From: Augochlora pura
Taxonomy: Eukaryota; Arthropoda; Insecta; Hymenoptera; Halictidae
NCBI RefSeq assembly: GCF_028453695.1
Contig: NC_135774.1
Coordinates: forward strand, 19,902,001-19,966,000
Direction: 5' to 3'
DNA length: 64,000 bases
How positions within the stretch are numbered: the stretch's first letter is position 1; each line of letters begins with the position of its first letter. The notes beneath the pieces are model-generated. The model worked only from the letters and a program-made list of their open reading frames with translations, did no database searches and was not told where the DNA came from. Positions 12,601 through 22,179 of the stretch are shown here, piece by piece. Both the position numbers and the translations under genes were made by a program.

Positions 12601-14330
12601 TCTAAACAGCTCGGTTGAGACACAATAAATGGTAGAGTTAACGTCGTAATACCGTGTCTGCCAATACCAAAAGTACTCGATAATCGTTGAAACAGTGCGA
12701 CCGTAGATCCGGAACGCCGATACGGCCGTGTGCCGCGCGCAAACTTCCACGCGGGGCCGTTAAAACGAGACGCAACATAAAATCCATCCGAAAGAATCAA
12801 CGGCGAGTCAATGACACGATCATAAACACCCGGGTTGTTCTAGGCGGACGCGGCGGGGCTGTCGTTAAAACTTCGGAACGACGTTATTCCGGACGCGGCG
12901 GGGCCGACGATAGATTTTTAAAAGGTCGGCAGCCGCTGTCCGCGCCGATTCGAAGAAAAGGAATCACGCGATCCGATATGAAGGGCGGACGCAAAACTCG
13001 TGGGGGCGACGTTCCTACCTACGAATCGTTGATAACAAGAGCACCGATATCGGCGAGTCGATAATCGTTAGGCGATGCTAACGGTGGCCGGAAGGGTGGT
13101 CTAGCGTCGTCGAGGAGCTGTCTCGGCGTGATCGAAGCGAAAGGAAAGAGGTTTCGAACGAGACAAGAAGAGACAGGGCAGAAAATGGGCGCAAGAGACT
13201 CGATGGAGAAAAGGGGGGTGGTGGCAATGACAGCGTGGAGGATGTACAGTTGATGACATGGATTCTTCTCGGAGAAATAGGAGGGAAATAGGAGTTCTCG
13301 GTGCGAGCAGTTTTGACTGCGCCGATGACATAATGGTCGGTGTACGTGAATCTGTCAGCCGCAGCTGTGTAACTTTTCCCTTGTTTGTCACGAGTATTGC
13401 ATATTAACACTCGAGCGGCGGGAGCCGGGTCCACTCGGACCCGGACTATGAGTGACGTTATTCGACCAGTTTCTGATATTTAATTGAAAAATATTTCCAC
13501 GTTTCTTTCGGGTCTATTGTAGAACAAAGCTGCCTTAATGGCGTACCTTAATAATATAATGAACAAAATTCATGATTAAAATTACGAACAATCCTAAGTA
13601 CATTCGGTTACGTTTCTCTGCAAAAAGATCGGCCGTTCGAGCGTTAAGAAGTATTGAAACCGTTCGAATGGCTACCGAAGCGTGACGACAGATAATGGTA
13701 AACGGTTTAAAAATTTTAACCAACATTGATAAAGCGGAAGCGTATGGCCCTTTTGCATGGCCACGTGCTGCACGAACAACGCCGCGTAAACTATGCAAAT
13801 CGGTATAATCAGTTCTGCTCCGTTAACCGCATTCGCTTAGCCTTTACTCCGACTTTTCATTTCATCTGGTATTTCACTGAATTTGTCAGCTATCGGCTGG
13901 TCGGAATTAATGTGTCTGTAAGAGAACATCGACGGTTTTCCCTAAATTGTTCAATTGTTTCGTTACTGAATGTTTTGATTTATATCGTAGCCTCGATTCG
14001 AGCTACCTTTGAATGAAAGCTTCAACATGTTGGTTAAAATCGGGCTTCGGAAGTTGATAGAAAATGGGTTTAATAAATTTTCTGTCAAATATAAAATGTT
14101 TGCTTTCTGAGATAGTTGAATGTTTATAAAACAAACATTAAAAATTGCCAACAATTCAGTGAAGTGTATTGAATCTCCAATAAGTCATACAGAATTTTAT
14201 TATGCCAGTCGCAACACTACTTTCGATATCATTAAGATCAGAATGGGTTTCTATCTATGAAACGAAAAGAACTTAGCTTGTCAAAGGAAACGAAATTTAA
14301 TTCAACAAAGAATAAAACTAACTCTTTCGT
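9640..14330. other. Gene-free region; pyrimidine and purine tracts
   Basis: No gene is recognised. Bases 11500-11660 are pyrimidine-rich. A TTAACCCTTTGCAC motif (10589) and a second TTAACCCTTTACAG (10684) look like piggyBac-type ends, but no inverted partner was found. Bases 12660-13140 are CpG- and purine-rich, and their short frames are Arg-rich shadows. A strong GC hairpin lies at 13425-13444. Bases 11880-12400 and 13450-14330 are AT-rich with nothing specific. Confidence 0.5.
13425..13444. other. GC-rich hairpin, 8-bp stem
   Basis: CCGGGTCC and GGACCCGG are separated by the four bases ACTC, giving a perfect eight-pair GC-rich stem. No poly-T tract or gene end follows, so it is not called a terminator. 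A structured RNA or a short mobile-element end are alternatives. No function is assigned. Confidence 0.6.
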
Positions 14331-14337
14331 TCCGTAA

Positions 14338-14377
14338 TTACTAGACTGCAAACTTTTCGCAAAATAAAAATATTCTG
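14338..14377 (+). repeat. CTAGACTGCGG module, plus-strand copy
   Basis: ACTAGACTGCAAACTTTTCG starts like the module. The next bases, GCAAAATAAAAATATT, resemble the sequence after the copy at 44862 (GCAAAATAAAATATATT). The similarity therefore runs for about 40 bases. It lies about 150 bases upstream of the LINE fragment and appears unrelated to it. Confidence 0.6.
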
Positions 14378-14488
14378 CACTAATCGCAAGATGGATGTGT
14401 CGTTCTTTTTTTTCTTCTTTGACCTGATACAATGGCATGTAAAATGTTAAAAATACATCAAATCGGCAGTCTAATAATTACACAATAA

Positions 14489-14980
14489 ATTCTTTACTCA
14501 TCGCTAGTTCTCCCCCATCTTCAATATGGCTCACAAATATGGAATCCTCACCAACAATGTTATATAAACAAGTTGGAAACAATTCAGCACAAATTCTTGA
14601 GATTCGCTTCATTTAAAATTGGAACACCAATACCTTATTATTCACACCATTACGAACCTATCCTTAATACCATGAACATGAGTACACTCAAACATAGAAG
14701 AACTTTGGCAGACATTCTTTTCATTTTCAAAATTATTAACCAAATAATCGATTGTCCACCCATCCTAGAACTGATGAAACTAAAGGTTCCTGCTAAAGCA
14801 ATACGTTCAAAAGAATTATTTCACGTAGATTACTTTAAAACCAATTTAGGATATCAAAATTGTATAACGAGAGCATTACGAACAGCAAATAAACTTAGTC
14901 CAAAAATCGACTTCTTTGGCAATTCATTGAGCCAATTTACAAAGGCAGCAACTCTAGCCATTAAAACACACACTCTGTAA
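14489..14980 (+). pseudogene. 3' fragment of LINE reverse-transcriptase ORF
   Basis: One frame reads from 14489 to the stop at 14978-14980, with no ATG needed because this is the middle of a longer ORF. Early residues include LVLPHLQYGSQIWNPHQ, then a KLETIQHKFLRFASFK segment, and later TLKHRRTLADILFIFKIINQ and ITRALRTANKLSPKIDFF. This order is typical of the region downstream of the catalytic palm in insect non-LTR retrotransposon ORF2 proteins (YGS.IW.P, QHKFLRF, RR..LD..F..KI.N). An in-frame TAA at 14486-14488 and no recognisable palm or endonuclease upstream show that the copy is 5'-truncated and dead. The clade (Jockey, I or CR1-like) cannot be settled from this piece. Codon use is AT-rich like the flanks. 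Confidence 0.88.
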
Positions 14981-15102
14981 TTAATTCATCACACACTCTT
15001 ATATTATGATTTATAATTTATATTATTCAAATGTATTCCGGACTATGTATATATACAACATCTATGTAACACAAAAGGGTCTTACTAGCCCGTTAATAAA
15101 GA

Positions 15103-15121
15103 ATAATAATAATAATAATAT
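15103..15121 (+). repeat. (AAT)n tail of the LINE fragment
   Basis: Six AAT triplets immediately after AATAAAG at the end of the retrotransposon 3' UTR. The position fits an element tail and not an independent microsatellite. Confidence 0.8.
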
Positions 15122-15182
15122 TTGTATTAAAATAAAATAATATAATATATCATGCGCAGATTGTGTGAAATTGTGAATAATG

Positions 15183-15340
15183 TCTAGACTGCGGATTTTA
15201 TGTATTAATAACAACAATTTAAAACATTGAACGAATTAATAGAAGAGTATCGATGTCCTATTTTCAACTAGTTAAAATGATTGCAGAAAAGTCTATGTTA
15301 AAGAAAATGAATAAAATAACGTTGACGAGGTTTTGGATGG
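15183..15340 (+). repeat. CTAGACTGCGG module, best-preserved start
   Basis: TCTAGACTGCGGATTTTATG at 15183 is the least degenerate version of the module start. At 15320 a second block, CGTTGACGAGGTTTT, resembles the CGTTGATATTATTAAAG block found about 100 bases after the same start at 36528 and 50237. The interval here is longer (137 bases). The two blocks suggest a single short dispersed element, but no terminal inverted repeats or target duplications are clear. Confidence 0.6.
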
Positions 15341-17321
15341 CATATACTTTGGTGCGTGACGACGTGTCGAAGGGAGGAACCCTTCGTCGACGTAAACTCT
15401 CGGTCTAACTATGAAAGTGACCGTGTTATAAGTACGTATATGTATAGCAGACGCCTAGCGTCGTCGACGTTGCGTCGCGGCGTCGTCGTAGATCGTCGCA
15501 GTCGTCACTCTTTCTCGCCAGGTTAGCGTGGGAAGCCGAGCAGCACTCTTTAACGATCGACACGCGCACGCACGTATTTCGACGTGCTGTATGCTCATGC
15601 AAATGCAATAAAATGCAGCAGGAGGTTGAGCGTATGGGGTGAATTGTTTCAGCGCCGGCTACGTCCATGCGCCGACCTGTATACGCGCGGCGCTCCCGCG
15701 TACGCCGACCATCGGCAACTGACACGTACAGACCACATCTGTCCGATAATCACATTTCGTTCGTGGATAATTATCATAGAATCTCGATGTAGATCGCATT
15801 GATTGACCGTCCAGCCGGCTCGTTTTAAATATTTCATTGGCCGGGCGCATTATTTATTCCAATAGTGGTCGTTCCCCGGCACTCGAATAGTGGCTCTCTG
15901 TTTGTTATACCTCCGTGAGAACGTTGCCAATGATGTATGCAAGTTTTTCTGATCAACCACGACCTAAACGTGGTCTTCTGTTTGCGTTGAATTATAAATT
16001 TGTTGGTCTTCAATTATAAACGGAATTGGGGAGAAATTGAAGAGCCGACAGAGCCGATTCCTTTAATTCGAGATCGACAGCTAAAAAGTCAGCTTTGAAA
16101 TGCTTTTCCAAAGACGTTTGTCTAGATCGGTGAATGTAAAATCGATCGAGTGCCTAGAATTGATCACGGACACAGACGATTTGGCATCGTTGATGCTCGA
16201 GCAGCAAAAATTTCCGTTCGGTTTAAACTTAACCCCGATCTCTAATTAGACGTCGAGTAGCTTTTACGTTCGAAAACGAACGAGATACCGTTCGGGAAGC
16301 AATGAAAATTTCATCCGTGAACGAAATTTATGCCGTCTCCTGTGCAATATTTGAAAGCAAACATATCGTGAGATTCCGTGAAACGATTTGCAGCACGGGT
16401 TCACTGTGCACCGCAGTTCCGATGTGGCTGGCTAAATATATGCACGCTCGGTTTACATCAGACCATTCGAGTCCTGTTGCACGAACGATTTACCGTAATT
16501 TTTCGAGCGGATCAATGACGCAACCCAACAGCTGCCGGGCCCGATAATGTAAGCGTTTACCGTGTCGAAAGGAAAATTCGCTTCGCGCGAATCGAGCTCT
16601 CAGATTCGTGCGCGGCCGCGATCTTTCGATCGCGCGAAATCAACTTCGGGATCGGTAATATCATTAGCGCCGCGGCCGAAATCGTTTATCACCAAGATCC
16701 AATGTGATTAATCTCTCGCTAGATGCGGCTATCGGATCGTGGCGGCAGATGGATTGGTATCTAATCAGTCACCGCGGTGAGTCACGGTGTCCTCGAAATG
16801 CGTATAGATCCGATGCATCGCAGTCGATGCGACGCGACGCACAGCGACGCACAGCGATCCGATCTAACGGCGTGCCATGGCAAAAATTCAATTGCTTGAC
16901 CTTATAAAATTGTTTGGTTTGTCATAAACTGTTAGAATTCGAAATACTCGCTTCGGATGACTTTCTGTTCGCATACGAATATCATTCTCGCGACTTTTCA
17001 TTATTCTCGCATTTGTTCTTTTAAATTACTATTTTATGGCTAAAGTCGGTCCTTGTCCTTGTCATCAAAAACTATCGACCAGTAATCTCAAAGGTAACTA
17101 TTTCATTTAAAAAATGTATTTATTACTTATTAAAAGTTGGTTAAAAATGAATTCGACATCGATGGTCGTGAAATAACGTTTATCAAATCGTTTCTGATGT
17201 TATTAATGCTAGGAACAGAACGAGGAAGGAAACCATTTTTGAAATAGTGGAACGAAGAACTCATTAAAATCGCACGAAAATGAAAGTCTGAACTTTCAAC
17301 ATTTATATAAAAAAAATTTCA

Positions 17322-17359
17322 GACAAGATTTATCAGCCGCCTGTCGGCTGAATTTTGTC
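17322..17359. other. 38-base imperfect stem-loop
   Basis: The inner arms TCAGCCG and CGGCTGA (loop CCTGT) are nested inside outer arms GACAAGAT and ATTTTGTC, which pair with one G-T wobble. The hairpin is conspicuous in otherwise AT-rich DNA. It is shorter than a typical insect pre-miRNA stem, and I recognise no known miRNA in it. Confidence 0.55.
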
Positions 17360-17589
17360 GGATAAAGGTTAGAATTTCGATGGATAGATCGAGGGCTAAA
17401 GGGTATCGAATCGTTGGCCGTGACCTTTTCCTTCAATTCCCAAGCGTGCCGGTACCTCGATTTAAATTCAACGCCCAACACTGCCACGGAAGAAATCCCT
17501 TTCGCGCCTCATATTCCTCGAACTTAACGCTTCACAAAGGCGGCTTCATCATTCTTAACAGGCGGAGCGTGAGATCTCCTGGTGTAACG

Positions 17590-17735
17590 CCAGTGTCCTC
17601 GAAACCCATTAACCCCCGCCTTCCCCCACAATAACTCTAGTCACCCACCTTTGCCGTAGTCCCCTCTTAATTCACCCGCACTCCCGTCCCCCTGTCCAAC
17701 CCAACCCCCCCTCCCATCCCCCTGCCGATTCCGAA
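17590..17735 (+). repeat. C-rich tract, minus-strand G4 potential
   Basis: Repeated runs of three to seven cytosines separated by short spacers (ACCCCC, TCCCCC, CCCCCC and similar). The complementary strand meets the loose G-quadruplex pattern several times. No gene is seen nearby. Confidence 0.65.
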
Positions 17736-20700
17736 ACCATTCCATTTATGAAAAGACCGAGCCAACTAAAATGCACTCGGATCTATTCTAGCAGGGCCAA
17801 ATTCCTATCCAATATTCGACAGAATGAACTGGTAAAAGAGTACCGGGGGCTTCCGAAAAGATACACGATTTTGCCATTTCGACTATCCTACAATACTTTT
17901 AATAGTCTCCGTAATACGCGATCAAGTATTTTCCTTAGCACTGCTTTGAAAGCTGTTTTCGTTCCTTTTTGTACGAACGCCTGTGGATGATTTCATCGAC
18001 ATCGACAAATTTCGTTGCGGTATAATTGTTTATCGGTGTTGCAATTGCTATAATTGGTTCCCAGTGAAATACCACCTTCACAGGTCCTATTAGAAGAGTG
18101 TCATGTAGTACCGATCAGCGCGCATATAATCTACCAATGTTTCTTTGTGCTTCTACTGCTAGGTAAATGCATTCTCTACGCATTAATTAATTGATACATT
18201 ACCGACCGGTCATTCGGCTGTAAACATTTTTATACTGTCATAACATTAGCATTAAAAATTATGTATTTTATCTACTTTATTTACAGGCTGATTTACAGGC
18301 TACTAGTCGATAAAGTGTTAATACCGATCTAGTACTGTTTTAGCATAGTACTGCATTAGGTTTAAAAATAGCCTGTGAGTCAGTATAAGTTCGAAAGCGA
18401 TAAAAGACGAATGACTTACTTATTTATTAATCTTTTATAGCATAAATTAAAAGGGACGTCGTTTTATAATACAATCGAATATTTTTACATCACTTGATAA
18501 TAAAATGCGATTAAAATTCTGTCATTCGTAGTAAATGCGATTTGACTTTAACGAGTGGGGGTAATAATGAAGCGCATCATTTGCAAAATTCATTTGATAA
18601 TGCTTACGTGTAGTGCGTCAAATGCAAAGTAGGTTAAACGAATGCAGAGTTCAAGAAAACATTGATCGTTCCACTTGGAACGTTTGTAAACGTGCATTTG
18701 AATACAACTCATTTATTCTGACATTTGTATGTCTTCTTTCCACTAACATCATTAATCAATAGTTATGGGGGGATTGTAAAATTTTATTATCGCAGTTAAG
18801 GAACAAAATTTAATTTTCATTGAAATTAGTGCACGTTGAAGCGCGTGAACGTAACACTTTCGTTACTAATATCTTATATCTATATATTAATTTTTACCAA
18901 ATTAAATTTGTGATCAATATAAGAGAAGTTGAAAAATTTAGAAAATTGTCTTTACCAAAAATATTGTCGTAGTGGATAGTATAACTCTTCTCTACTTCGG
19001 TCAACTTCATTTTCATAATAGTTTAAAAAATGGCCGAAATAAAGATAAATTTTATACATAGTATCTGTTTATTGTTCAAGTTCTTCTATTTTATATTTGC
19101 CAAAATTAATGGGAAATTTTAAAAAAATTCTACTAACTCCATACGAATATTTCTTAGATTATAGAGAAGTAAACAAATATAGATTAATAGTATCCGAATG
19201 TAATAATAATAGTACCCTAATATAAAATTGTGCTACTTTCAGAAATCTAACAGATTAATATCAGTGAAAGGATTACGAAGGCGTAGAAACTTCAAAATCG
19301 TACACGTTGTGGTTCGAGTAGAATGCTAGAGGCTTGTTAATCGAGTTTCTGTTTGCCTCAATTAAAAAACTTTCCAAATCAACTTTTCACTCTTTGTATT
19401 TATTGATTTATCATAAACATCCGATCCACTCTTGTTTGAATACGGAATACGAACCCTCACAATAAATAGTGATGCAATTATGGAATATTCCCTCATTGGT
19501 TTGCGCATTGTTTTAACAGTTTATTTATCAATTTAAGTGTATTATTTATTTAATAATTAATTATTATTACGTCCGCTTCTAAACTTTGTACGCGATGGAT
19601 ATGCTAGCACAGAGTTTGATAAATGACCAGAGCTATTCGAAATAATTATGTTCCACCCAATTTCATTTGAAATGTGACATTGTAACCGAAGAAATTGATT
19701 GATAAAAGAAATATAAAATAATGAGATATTTTTTTATTATGTCACATTATGATTATTACACATTATGATTATTATTACTACAAACACTTGTACTATTATG
19801 TACTTCTATTTAGGTATCAATTCCATGTTTTAGACTGTTTAAAAACTTATCAATTTAAAACTGGCCTGAACTGAAGCATAGATGCGTGACTAAATATCCA
19901 TTAGTATCAGTTATTTGTTGGATTCATAAAAACGGCGCGCGGATATTAAATGGTATTCCATACTCGCCTACTTTCCTCCACATTCTGCACGAAGAGGATC
20001 ATTCGGACGCGTGGCAGTTCCCCATTAACCCGGCCTGTCTGCATTGCCGACCAGACGCGACAGAAAAAATGGCGCGAGCACTCGGTTTCGTATTTGGTGT
20101 CTAGCAGTCTGAATACATTGTTAGCCGCAATATATCAGCACGGTATAAAACGACGCTATTATCCTGGCGATATCTCTTGGCGTCGCGCGCGGCAACATAT
20201 CCGAGCGGATCGCCCGAAAATTTCGCCGTTGCTCCCTTAAATGTTCCCCGGCGGCGTTCCAGGGAGGGTTTAACTGCGATCGTTTGCTCCCGAAAATGCT
20301 TCGTTTACGGTGGGCGAAACGACGATTGTAAATCTCCTTAACACTGCCTCGGAAAGTCGGCGACGAGGACCGCGACGGGCGACGACAATGTTGGAAACTT
20401 GACGCCTGCGAATTGGAAAATTGGTCTGCCAGAATTTCGCGTACACGCTCGATGCGCACGATGATGCTTCCTCCGAGGCTTCGAGCAGACCAATTGCACG
20501 GCGAATAACACTATACGCGACGAGCCAAGGTGCTCTTCGCTGCTTGATTTTCGCCTCTTCCAAAATCTCTTGTAATTATAATTCCTCTTCCAGCATGTAC
20601 ATTATATTACCTATACATACCTACAGTATCTACTTTGTCTACATGTGACATCGAGTATAAGGGGTTAAAACGGAACCGGCAACTTCCATGGTGACAAAGT

Positions 20701-21348
20701 GCCTTTCGTTCCTTTTCGGGAATAATCAGCTGTATATTTATCGCATAAGACGTATTAAATTATTCAAAAACAGACAAAATCATAGAATACGAAAATTCAA
20801 AAATAAACCAAACAACTGAAGGCACGGCAATCGATTTGTTCCTGTTTGTGCAAGCCAAGGACTAAAACAATTAAATAAGATAAAAATGTCCTGGCACACT
20901 TTTTTTTATATCTGCAAAAATAACGAAAATACCTCAATGTGCAGAATAAAATAAACACCTTGTAGTGCAAGCAGGAAGGGATCTAGTTGGACGATTCCGA
21001 ATATTCCACGAGTATACCAATAAATAGCGTAGATCAATCTACAGTAACTGCTCGATAACTGTCCGTTTTAGAGCTCTGAGAGCAGGCTGTTCCAGAGAAC
21101 GAACAGTATCGTAACCAATCACCCCGCTACTCGTCTGTTTGTCTTCTTGCTGCATCCGTGGATAGGGGTAACAAGGGCCGCATTAAGCAGCAGAATAGGG
21201 TGCGCAAGCGTGTGTGATTAACGCATTTGAGAGAAGGACATTCCTAACGGGTAGTTATCGAATGATCACTTTACATAGCGCGAACAGTCACGTATTATTT
21301 TCGATGTATAACTGTATTAACCCTCGGGCGACGGACTATTTTCATAAT

Positions 21349-21760
21349 TATTAGGTTGGTAAGAAATTAATGTCGGTTTTCGAACTTTCGAACTTTGACG
21401 CATGTTTTGGGATAACAATTCACTTTTTTCTGTTTACCTTCCAATGTCATCTTACAGTGCAGATGTCGTGCTGCATGCTGATAGGTATGCTTTTGTTTTT
21501 ACTGTTAATTCGTGCTCACTTGATGTTAATGACTTCGTAATGGATACCAAGCAAGTTCGGGTAATATTCCTTCGAAGAATTTATCAATTCCAGAACAACA
21601 GAATTTTACGCTACTGGAATTAACAAACTGTCAATTTATTGGCAAAAATGTGTAGATTGTAATGGATCTTATTTCGATTAAAAAATGTTATTTCGATTTG
21701 TGACATGTCGATTTAAAGATATGCTTTGGAAATCGACATTATTTTCCTACCAACCTAATA
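21349..21760. mobile_element. Internally deleted mariner element (non-autonomous)
   Basis: TTAGGTTGGTAAGAAATTAA at 21351 and the inverted TTAGGTTGGTAGGAAAATAA ending at 21758 form terminal inverted repeats of about 28 bases with few mismatches. Each is bordered by TA (21349-21350, 21759-21760), the expected mariner target duplication. The element is 408 bases, against about 1.3 kb for an intact mariner. It keeps only transposase ends: MDTKQVRVIFL near 21540 and GINKLSIYWQKCVDCNGSYFD with a stop at 21679-21681, in different frames. It could only be moved by a transposase supplied elsewhere. Confidence 0.92.
21540..21681 (+). pseudogene. Mariner transposase remnant (N- and C-terminal ends)
   Basis: The start codon at 21540 opens MDTKQVRVIFLRR, resembling the first residues of mariner transposases. 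Within about 20 codons the sequence jumps to the transposase C-terminus, read one frame over from about 21592: TTEFYATGINKL, then WQKCVDCNGSYFD and TAA. The DDD catalytic core and nearly all of the DNA-binding domain are absent, removed by a deletion of roughly 0.9 kb judged from family length. No active enzyme can be made. Confidence 0.88.
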
Positions 21761-22002
21761 TACAACTGTCGATGTTTATGATTGCTGTAATGCTTGCGTC
21801 ACGTAAGTTCCTAGTGTTTCTATTGTTCCTAGAATAATATGTAAATTGGCGATTTTGAAACTATCGAAATCTATTGCACCAATCATGTACCCTTTGATGC
21901 TTCAGTAATTATTGTTATTTGATTTATTAGAAACGCTATTTTGAAAGAACGTGTGCTGATTAATTATCTCTAAATGATAGACAACCCGAAGCCGTTACTT
22001 CA

Positions 22003-22120
22003 TAAGGATGAGAAGACTAAATTTATTTTGACTCTCCACCATCTTTATTAAAACATCTACTTGCAATATTGATTCAATCATTTCCTGCGAAAGAGTCTTT
22101 ATAATCTCGGCAACTTTGAA
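22003..22120 (+). repeat. Dispersed repeat family A, copy 2
   Basis: This is the counterpart of 1808-1935. It reads AGACTAAATTTATT, then CTCTCCACCATC, CAATCATTTCCTG and AAAGAGTCTTTATAATCTC in the same order and strand as copy 1. It is non-coding and the family is not recognised. It lies 250 bases downstream of the mariner remnant but is unrelated in sequence. Confidence 0.55.
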
Positions 22121-22132
22121 ATAAAACACGTG

Positions 22133-22172
22133 GAACCGGTCATTTTAACCGGCTCGGTGGGTTTAGTGTCGG
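22133..22172 (-). repeat. AACCGGTCATTTTRACCGG-type terminal motif
   Basis: GAACCGGTCATTTTAACCGG is followed by CTCGGTGGGTTTAGTGT. It resembles 39510-39550 (AACCGGTC...GCCGTAAACCTAGTGTTAA) in order and spacing. On the minus strand the motif starts ACACTAAACC, like the TTAACACTA end at 39.55 kb. I infer an orphan end of a TTAA-type transposon family. No partner end is visible here. Confidence 0.35.
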
Positions 22173-22179
22173 AGGCTCG

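Larger units (their letters stand above)
14489..15121 (+). mobile_element. 5'-truncated non-LTR retrotransposon (LINE) 3' end
   Basis: The fragment comprises the ORF2 C-terminus, about 120 bases of AT-rich 3' UTR and a terminal AAGGGTCTTACTAGCCCG block, then TTAATAAAGAATAATAATAATAAT. A short-repeat (AAT)n tail instead of poly-A, together with 5' truncation, is typical of target-primed reverse transcription by several insect LINE clades. The 5' junction is uncertain and may lie up to about 100 bases earlier. A related-looking tail (AAGGGCTCAG..CCGTAAATAAA plus ATT repeats) is at 42342-42450. Confidence 0.8.
15345..21310. other. Gene-free region, 6 kb
   Basis: No gene is recognised. Bases 15430-15900 and 16560-16880 are CpG-rich, the latter with a short tandem GCGACGCACA (16834-16855). 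A 38-base stem-loop lies at 17322-17359. Bases 17590-17735 are C-rich. Bases 18000-19880 are AT-rich and featureless apart from ATTATG repeats near 19730-19780. Bases 19920-20560 are CpG-rich with overlapping random-looking frames on both strands. TTAACCCTCGGGCGACGG at 21317 looks like a piggyBac-type end without a partner. Confidence 0.5.
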
